From positions 22,600,927 through 22,664,926 of the forward strand of contig JANJXV010000024.1 in NCBI GenBank assembly GCA_024803745.1: a stretch of 64,000 nucleotides of DNA, written 5' to 3'. The position numbers were made by a program, and so were the translations under genes. The notes beneath the pieces were generated by a model. The model searched no databases, was not told the DNA's origin, and saw only the letters and a program-made list of their open reading frames with translations. Below, piece after piece: positions 56,871 through 64,000 of the stretch (the stretch's first letter is position 1; each line of letters starts with the position of its first letter). The DNA is from Megascapheus bottae (taxonomy: Eukaryota; Chordata; Mammalia; Rodentia; Geomyidae).

Positions 56871-57285
56871 GGGCAGCCAGGGCCCGGCCGCGAGGGGCGG
56901 GGTATCCAGAGGGCGTGGCCTCTCGGGGCGGGGCCTGGGGGCGGGGGCAGGGCAGCCAGGGCCAGTCCGCGGGGGCGGGGTCTCTTGGGGGCGGGGCCTC
57001 GAGGGGGCGGGGAATCCAGGGGCGGGGCCTCCTGGGGGCGTGGTCTAGGGGCGAGGATTCAACAGGGCGGGGAATCCAGGGGCGGGGTCTCCTAGGGGCG
57101 GGGCCTCTCGGGGGCGGGGACACATAGAGAGGGGGCCTTTCAGGGACGGGTCCTCGGGGGCGGGGAATCTGGAGGTGGGTACACATAGGGAGGGGCCTCT
57201 TGGGGGCGGGGCTTCAAGGGGCGGGGCATCGATTGGGCGGGGTCACGGGGATAGGCCTTTTGGGGGCGGGGTCTTCAGGGGCATG
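56862..57285. repeat. GC-box minisatellite-like array
   Basis: I count about 17 copies of GGGCGGGG in about 420 bp, in variable units of roughly 20-30 bp. Typical spacers are CCTCTCG, AATCCAG and TCTCCTA. All copies have the same orientation on the plus strand. The runs of G could also fold into G-quadruplexes. It functions as a dense Sp1/KLF target if it is in the promoter. Confidence 0.85.
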
Positions 57286-57752
57286 GCCTTGCCCTAGGGA
57301 TGGGGTTTTCAAGGACGCGGGGCTGCTCTGGGGTGGCTTCCAGTAGGAGCAGAAGCATTGCGGAGACGTGTTGGGGGGCGGGACTTACGCGGGGGCGTGG
57401 CCGCACGGAAGGGTGAGGTGGGCGTGGCCGCCACCGGGGCGTGGCATCGCAGGGGGCCGCACTGGGCGTGGCTTGCATGGGGCGTGGCCTCTCTGACAGG
57501 CTGCATTATGGTATGGCTGTCGGACGCTGGCCGGGCCGGGGCTGATTGGAATGGGTGGCTGTGAGGGCCGCTGCCTCGGGGTGGTGGCGTGTCTGGAGGA
57601 GGGAGTGAGGCTGGAAGGGGGCCTTCGGGGATTCGGGCTAGAGCAGCCCCGCCCCAGGCACAGTTTCCTTTCCGGATGTTGTCCGCCAACACACCATCTT
57701 CGGAGGCACGGCCCCCCCGCGGCTGCGCGGCCCGCGGCCCCCGCGGCCCCGG

Positions 57753-57766
57753 GCTCCCCCTGGTGG
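57753..57766 (-). promoter_or_regulatory. CTCF-like core motif
   Basis: CCACCAGGGGGAGC on the minus strand agrees with the CTCF core consensus (CCASYAGRKGGCRS) at all but one position. It lies at the outer edge of the CpG island. Binding is inferred. Confidence 0.5.
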
Positions 57767-57879
57767 CCGCAGCCGGCCGTGCGCCCTCCGCGCTGCGCGC
57801 CGGCCCAGGGCCTTTTTGTGGTTAAAAGATTTCCTTTATGCAGGTTCCATATGTTCGCCCTGTAGGAGCGATGTGATTT

Positions 57880-58640
57880 GAGATTTAACCAGTTTTATCC
57901 TTATTTTTTTCTAAATTTTAATGTAGGTGTTCAGCTATACACTTAGAGTTCCCCTTGCGGTATCTCAAAGGTACTGATAAATTGTGCTGTATTTTTTATT
58001 TGATACTAGGAATTTTAAAACCACGAAAGTTAACTTTTCAATGTGTAGTATCTCCTCTTAATTGTGAATTTTATCCCATTATAATCTAATAAAGTACAGG
58101 AAGTGCTTCCCTTTTCCTTTTCCCCCTTTTTATTTAAAAAAAAATGTATGAATGTCACACAAGATGCTGAGAAGAATGTTATATGCCACAGCTATTATCT
58201 GAAACATTCTGTAGGTTACTGTTAAGTCCATGTGATCTTCGATGCAATCTAACTTAGAAGTTTCTTTCCTGATTTTTTTTTTTCTGGATGACTTATCTAT
58301 TGAGAATTAGGTTTGCATTTACCTATTATTCTTGCTTCTGGTCATTTACTTAATAATCAGCGATATTTGCTTTATGAAATTGTTTATACCATCATTCGGT
58401 ACATGCATATTCACAATTATTGCATTTCCTTGTTAGATCGCTGCCTTTATTGATAAATCATGACCAGCTCTTCTGGCTGATTTTGGCTTAAAGTGAACTT
58501 TGTTGGACTTGCTGGTTATATCATTTCTGGATCTTTTCCCCCTTTTTTTGTGTGTGGTTTTGTCCTATATATTCTTTCCCTTAAGGACATTAAGAATCTG
58601 GAAGGGATTAGCCTCCTTCTAATTTAGGCATGGAAATGTT
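57880..58640 (-). mobile_element. Old L1 internal fragment, antisense
   Basis: AT-rich text such as GATGCTGAGAAGAATGTTATATG, CATTCTGTAGGTTACTGTTAAGTCCATGTGATC and TGCTTTATGAAATTG follows in order an antisense internal L1 region as I remember it. Confidence 0.55.
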
Positions 58641-59489
58641 GGGTCCACCTATGTGCATGGCCTGATGTGAGTCACTGGGGAGGTTTACGAAGTCACTATT
58701 TAAGATGATCCAGAGCAGGTGTCTACAGCTGTCTTAAGAAGAAGTAATGCGGTGGTCACAAAAGCACTGCTCTCAGATTTCCAACTGCAGGGTGTGTGCA
58801 TGCCAGGTGGCCCCAGCTGGTGGGTTCTGGAATCCTTGGCCCCATGGCCACACTGCCCAAGGGCTTTTCCCAGCCAATGATTAAGGGTGATTGCAAGGAG
58901 ATCTGGGGTTGTGCTGATGGATAATTCTGGCTCCAGGACTCCCCAGGGGCCTTCAAGAAACTTCCCACTGCAGTACAAGCCTTGCTTGCTTCTTCTCTCC
59001 TCCCTAGGGTTAAGTCTACACTGAAGTCTGATTCTGTGCCTGGCATCCTCTGGTTCCCTCTTCATATTCTATCTAAGGCTGCCCTTCAGAAACCTCATTT
59101 TAAGAATGTATTCATAACCACTGATACATTCTTAAATTTTCGATCCTTTCTCCATTTCTGCCTCCTGGAAGATCCAGAATAACATAATGACTATTATAAT
59201 CATCACATAACTCTTACATGTGTTCATTAAAAATTGTGTTATGGTGGGAATGAAGGAAAAGTTATTGAGATTATTTATGAAAGACTTACCCTATGACATG
59301 TTTCATTATTTAGTATATGTATGAAAATGCTTATATTACAGCAGTTTCTCTCCAGGAGCAAATATCTGCCTGATTCTTTGTCAGAAACAACAGAGCTTGT
59401 GGTGATTGCTTCTCTTGATAGGTGACAAGTTCTAATTCAGAGTTATAAAATATTTGATGTGTTTCTCTGGTGTATTCATGAAGTTAAAT
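58641..59489. other. Gene-free sequence, nothing recognised
   Basis: Overlapping minus-strand open frames of 96 and 121 codons at 58,700-59,065 show no family resemblance. Confidence 0.35.
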
Positions 59490-59694
59490 TGAACATATTT
59501 TTTTTTTTTTTGCCAGTCCTGGGCTTGAGCTAAGGGCCTGAACCCTGTCCTTGGACTTTCTCAAGGCTAGAGCTCTACCACTTGAGCCTCAGCACCACTT
59601 CCGGCTTTTTCTATGTATGTAGTGCCAAGGAATCGAACCAGACTCGTCGTGCATGCTAGGCAAGTACTCTACCACTAGGCCAAACTCCTGGCCC
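59490..59694 (-). repeat. Dimeric ID-type SINE
   Basis: Poly-T, GCCAGTCCTGGGCTTGAGC to CTAGGCCAAACTCCTGGCCC; GAACATA(C) repeats at its edges are a probable target-site duplication. Confidence 0.9.
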
Positions 59695-59704
59695 AGAACA
59701 TACA

Positions 59705-59935
59705 TTTTGTGTGTCAGTTCTGGAGCTTGAACTCAGGACTTGTGCACGGTCCCTGAACTTTGGTGCTCAAGGCCAATGCTCTTACCACTGAGTCACAGGA
59801 TCATTTCTGGTTTTCTGGTGCTTAACGAGAGAGAAGACTCTCATGGACTTTTCTGCACAGGCTGGCTGTGAACCTCAGTCCTAAGATCTCAGCTTCCTGA
59901 GTAGTTAGGATTACAGGCATGCGCCACTGACACTG
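59705..59935 (-). repeat. Composite B1-like/ID-like SINE
   Basis: GTCAGTTCTGGAGCTTGAACTCAGG to AGTTAGGATTACAGGCATGCGCCAC. Confidence 0.85.
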
Positions 59936-60394
59936 GATGAATTTACATTCTTTTGTGTCTATATCACAGATATTCGGGCCATAGAAGGCTGGAACCAATA
60001 ATAGTCCCATCATAGAGAAACAAATGAGTGTCTGTACAGTCCTTCTACCAAGGGATTATGGGATGGGGAGTGTCTTTTTACCTTATTTTTTTTTCACAAC
60101 TATAGGTTGAATAGGATTTACGCCAAACATCATTGTCAACATTACATCTGTGAACCAGCTGTCTTCCTCCTTTTTTATATAGTTAATATATAGTTAATTC
60201 CCTATGAAGAGCTAAGGTTAAATCTGCTCCAGCTAGTGAGAACAGCAATTAAACAATAAGCTCATATTGTTTATTGTTTTTTGGACTATTAAGTCTTAAG
60301 GCCTACTATTAATCTCCTTTGCCAAAGAGGCAAAGAAGGCTATGAAGACAGCTAGTATAAAAATAGAAATGCTGTATCTGAAAACACTAAAGCT
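59936..60394. other. Gene-free sequence, nothing recognised
   Basis: AT-rich, no exon or named repeat. Confidence 0.35.
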
Positions 60395-60575
60395 GGGCTG
60401 GGAGCATGGTGTAGTGGTAGAGTGCTTGCTTAGCATACACAAAGCCCTGGTTTGATTCCTCTGTGCTACATACACAGAAAAAAGCCAGAAGTGGTGCTGT
60501 GGCTCAACCTAGCCTTGAGAAAAATCAAGGACAGTGCCCACCCCCCCGTAGCCCCAGGACTTGGAGAAAAAACAA
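60395..60575 (+). repeat. Dimeric ID-type SINE
   Basis: GGGCTGGGAGCATGGTGTAGTGGTAGAG to CCCCAGGACTTGG and an A-rich tail. Confidence 0.86.
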
Positions 60576-61024
60576 AACTAAACTAAACTAAACTGAAGTC
60601 GGAGTTGCTGCCACTACCTATTTTCTTAGTGTAGAGTAAAGGAAATTAGCATCTGGGCTCTTGGCTCTCATTGGATGCACAGAATCTTCCAAGAGCCCTG
60701 GCACAGGGTACCTGCTGGTTGTTCTCGGCCCTGGGCCTGCAGGGCGGTCTGGAAAGAGTTTGTATTTGTGTCTCTGATCATCTTATCCTCAAAAAACAAA
60801 CCTGTGTCTGTCCCACAAGTTCTATCATGCAGTCTCCATTTTATTTTTGGAATACTCTAAGACTTAGAAAGGTCACAAATAGTTTTTGGCACTCTCTAAA
60901 AATAATCTTTGGTCAAAATGTAAGCAGTTCATGGAAATAAATCTTGAGTACTTCACATGCATTTCTTAATCATATACAGTTTAGGTTCAGTATATTTCAA
61001 ATGAACAGAAGTAACTTTGGTTTT

Positions 61025-61252
61025 GTTTTGTTTTGTTGGTTGTAGAGCTTGAACTTTGGTCCGAGGTGCTGTCCCCAAACTCCTTTTGCTCAAGGCTAGC
61101 ATTCTATCACGCTGAGCCAGAGTTCCATTTTCAATTTCCTGGTGGTTAATCGCAGAAAAGAGTCTTCCTTGCCTGGCTTCGAACCACAATCCTCAGAATA
61201 CAATCTACTGAGGAACTAGGATTACCTGCATGAGCCACCAGCACCTGGCCTG
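61025..61252 (-). repeat. Composite B1-like/ID-like SINE
   Basis: GTAGAGCTTGAACTTTGGTCCGAGGTGC to AACTAGGATTACCTGCATGAGCCACCAGC. Confidence 0.82.
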
Positions 61253-62811
61253 GAATTAACTTTAATAGCTCATAGGTGCACATATTGATATTGACATAAA
61301 TTGTTTCCTGATACTGTCTTCAGTGGCCAGTATATAGCCTATTTTCTTCTATCATTTTTTAAAATTTAATTTGTCAGGATGATATACAGAGGGATTACAG
61401 TTACATGTGTAAGGTAGTATGTTTCTATCCTTTTGTTCCACCCCTGTTTATCTCTCATTTATTCAATTTATTCTGAATGTATCTGAGTAGCTATAAATCC
61501 AGCCACCCATCTGGAAACAAGAGCACTGACCATTCCCTAAACTGCCAATGTTCTAGCAAAGAATCTCTTCTCCATAGCACTGAATTCATTGTGTGCAAAT
61601 GATTCACGTGTGGAAGCGTGTGCATGTGTTCATATATGTAAGTACATGTGTATGTATATGCGTATGGATGTGAGCTGAGAAGAAATATGTCCAGGAAGTG
61701 GAAGATCACCTTCTACTCTTTCTCTTCCATGTACAAAAGACTGATCCCCAATGATATGAATCAAATAATACATTTTTTTCCAGATGGAAGCCATTGAGGT
61801 CCATAGGTTTTACAAGGAATAAAACCACTCTAGTTACTACTAGCCCATGCTATTAGTCTATTATCCTGTAAAGATACTTTTGTACAGGAAGTGAGATTGT
61901 GGCCTTGGGGTTAGAGTGCTGATTTAGACACTAAGTATATCGGTGATTGACCTATGAAGAGCAGAAAGGAAAGATTTCTAAAATAAACAAAAACTAAATA
62001 CTGCCTCAGAATTATTGCCTGTGAAGCCACTGCTTCACAGGTTGTAGGGCTGTAGATGACTCTGCATTAAACAACACAGTAAAGTGAACAAATGGCATAT
62101 TTTACTTTCCTTTTACCAGGGTACAGATGGAATGGAGTGGTGGGAGACAGAAAAGAACTTGGGTTATTTCTATAACAAGAACACTCTAGAAACCATTCTC
62201 TGTGAGGGCAAATCCTTTTTCCAGAATCTAAGGATGCAGGGAACAGAGAGGAGATGCTAGCTCAGTCAAGAAAAGACTTTGCTATGAATACTTATTTTCA
62301 ACCAGAGATGTTAATGAAAATGGAGAACGAAGAGATGCTAAGAGAACATAGCACGAGAATTTAGGCTGAAGATTTCCATCAGATAGGCAACTGAGTTTTC
62401 AAGTGTAGCAGAAACAGCTGTAAGCTGTGGCAGAGAACATATGGAAGGAGCTGACAGATGGACAGAAATCCTCTGATGCCAGCTGGTCTCAAGAAAGACT
62501 AAAACCTGTAAAGCTATTAAATGGACAGGAGCATAGAAGAACTTGCACTGTCACATGCGTCTTCTCAAAGTGTTTCCCAAAATAGAGATAGCTAGAACAC
62601 TAGAGAATGCTCTCTTAAGCATCTCTTCATTCAAATAATATTGTACACTGGCTTAAATCAGACATTATGCAAGCAGCACAGTTCTTTCACTATTTCTAGA
62701 ACACCCATAGAAAAAGCAAAGTGTGCTTGAATCACTGGCAGGTATTTAATGAGGCTAAACCGGAAGAATTAGGCTATATGATAAGTTACATGTAAGGTAA
62801 ATCCAAATATT
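61253..62811. other. Gene-free sequence, possible old L1 3' remnant at about 61,350-61,460
   Basis: The remnant shares GATATACAGAGGGATTACAGTTACAT-like text with 15,740-15,800. A TATG/TGTA-rich stretch lies at 61,620-61,670. Confidence 0.4.
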
Positions 62812-63085
62812 TAGACAATGGCTCATGCCTATTATCCTAGCTACTCAGGAGGCTGAGAAATGAGGATTGTGGTTTGAAGCTAGCCCAGGCAGTAAAGTAT
62901 GAGACTCTTTATCTCCAATTCACCACCAAAAAACCAAACCAAACTAAACCAAACCAAAACAAATTTAAAAAAAAAACAACCAGAAATGGAGCTGTGGTTC
63001 AATGGTAGATCAACAGCCTTGTGCAAAAGAGGTAGTAAGTGATAATACTCAGACTGAGTGCAAGCCCTAGTACCAGCTCAATAGC
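62812..63085 (+). repeat. Composite B1-like/ID-like SINE
   Basis: GACAATGGCTCATGCCTATTATCCTAGC, an expanded ACCAAACC spacer, then GAAATGGAGCTGTGGTTCAATGG to GTGCAAGCCCTAGTACCAGC. Confidence 0.8.
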
Positions 63086-64000
63086 GAGGTTACTTGAAGG
63101 CTTTGTAAGGCAAATCAGCAAATCAAGGGTTTGGGTCCTGTGGCCAATCTTAAATCAATGTGAAGCCATTGAATATCGTTTCTTTGTGTTTATTAGAAAC
63201 TTTTTCAAAGTCATACATGCACAAGATACAAAATTAAATAGTACAGAAGAACTTGAAATGAAAAAGTTTCCCTCGCTACTCTTCCTTAGTTCCATGCCCC
63301 TGATGCTTTTAACAGTATCTATTTTTGAATCTTCTGGCCACTAACTTCCTACTTTTAAATAATGTTTGAACAATAGTTTCTTGATTTATGGACTGTAGAG
63401 CAACTTTTAATCTTTAATAATTCCTCATTACAAAAGATAAGGATTTAACTTATAGTATCTCCCCTTTCCTTCCTTTTCCTCCCCTATCCTTCTTCAAATG
63501 TTTGATAGATATGCCAGTTTAGTATTTCTTTTGGTTTAATGTATAGCATGGATTGCTATACTGAAAACCTTGTTTCCACCCCACTTTGAATACATAAGGG
63601 ATATCCCACTCTACCTTCTACTTCTCCTCCCTTCCCTGCCCCACTAAATCTCAACTTCTTTGTTTTCTTTTTTACTTAGCATATCAGCATCACTTTCAAC
63701 TTCAATTATGAATCAGAAATTAAGCCTTTCATGCTTTGTTGACAGGTCAGAACACCAAAGACAAATACACATTTATCACCATTAGTTTGGCTATGAAAAT
63801 GGTTTTTTTACTGAGAGACAAGCGAAAGTCAAGATACTTTCTTTCCTACACACCCAACATCCCACCTGTACCTCTGGAAAGGAAATTATTTACTGCCAAA
63901 GTCAAAGCCACTCTCCTCTTATGCTTGTGGGTAAGTAAACTCAGGTATCATTTTACGTTGCTTCATCATTAGAACTAACATTCTTGACATATTTTTGATT
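63086..64000. other. Gene-free sequence at the right edge
   Basis: AT-rich; two open frames of 101 and 78 codons show no resemblance and no clear splice context. Confidence 0.35.

Larger units (their letters stand above)
56340..57800. promoter_or_regulatory. TCAF2: CpG island, likely TCAF2 promoter and non-coding exon 1
   Basis: This is the only large CpG-rich, GC-rich block in the window and lies 2.5-4 kb upstream of the TCAF2 start-codon exon. It contains an array of GC boxes, GGGCGTGG KLF-type sites at 57,390-57,490 and an ETS core (CCGGAAGT on the minus strand, 56685-56678). Two minus-strand donors could end a non-coding exon 1: CGGA|GTAAGT with the exon edge at 56788, and CTCT|GTGAGT with the edge at 56574. 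The long open frames here on both strands follow from base composition and the repeat period. The start site cannot be fixed without transcript data. Confidence 0.75.

Noticed and set aside
56225..57186. Open frames of 300 codons (plus) and 246 codons (minus) in the CpG island
   Set aside because: They follow the GC-box repeat period, are rich in G, R, A and P, overlap on opposite strands and have no family resemblance; they include SINE sequence at one end.

Overview
This is a 64 kb piece of mammalian, most likely rodent, nuclear genome. Its genes are split by GT-AG introns, and the rest is filled with SINEs, 5'-truncated L1 copies and microsatellites. Two SINE families dominate. One is a dimer of two ID/tRNA-like units, and the other is a 7SL/B1-like half joined to an ID-like half. 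From memory this combination resembles the SINEs of Geomyoid rodents (kangaroo rats, pocket mice, gophers), but the species is inferred, not proven.

The only protein-coding genes I can support are two complete tandem paralogues of the TRPM8 channel-associated factor (TCAF, formerly FAM115) family, both on the minus strand. The right-hand gene (coding exons from about 53.9 down to 43.2 kb) is TCAF2. Seven coding exons join in frame to 919 codons plus stop, the length I recall for human TCAF2. The left-hand gene (31.0 down to 21.0 kb) is a divergent paralogue, best called TCAF3-like (913 residues). Four of its internal coding exons (98, 214, 240 and 338 nt) have exactly the same lengths and phases as those of TCAF2, so the pair arose by tandem duplication. 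Both proteins have two copies of an N-terminal module (exons 2 and 3), then a peptidase M60-like region that keeps an HELGH...E metal-site motif.

Layout: 1-20.9 kb is gene-free sequence with SINEs, L1 pieces and simple repeats. 20.96-31.0 kb is the TCAF3-like gene. 31-43 kb is its 5' flank or intron 1, with several L1 copies, two of them with clear target-site duplications. 43.2-53.9 kb is the coding part of TCAF2. 55.7-56.2 kb is a three-copy repeat of about 150 bp. 56.3-57.8 kb is a CpG island with about 17 GC boxes in a minisatellite-like array and a CTCF-like motif, and is the likely TCAF2 promoter with a non-coding exon 1. 57.9-64 kb is gene-free.

The most interesting observation is a perfect 147-bp tandem duplication that copies the splice acceptor of the TCAF2 start-codon exon. 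Use of the outer acceptor would add an in-frame, partly SINE-derived N-terminal extension of 39 residues. I see no bacterial-type system, CRISPR array or intact mobile-element gene.
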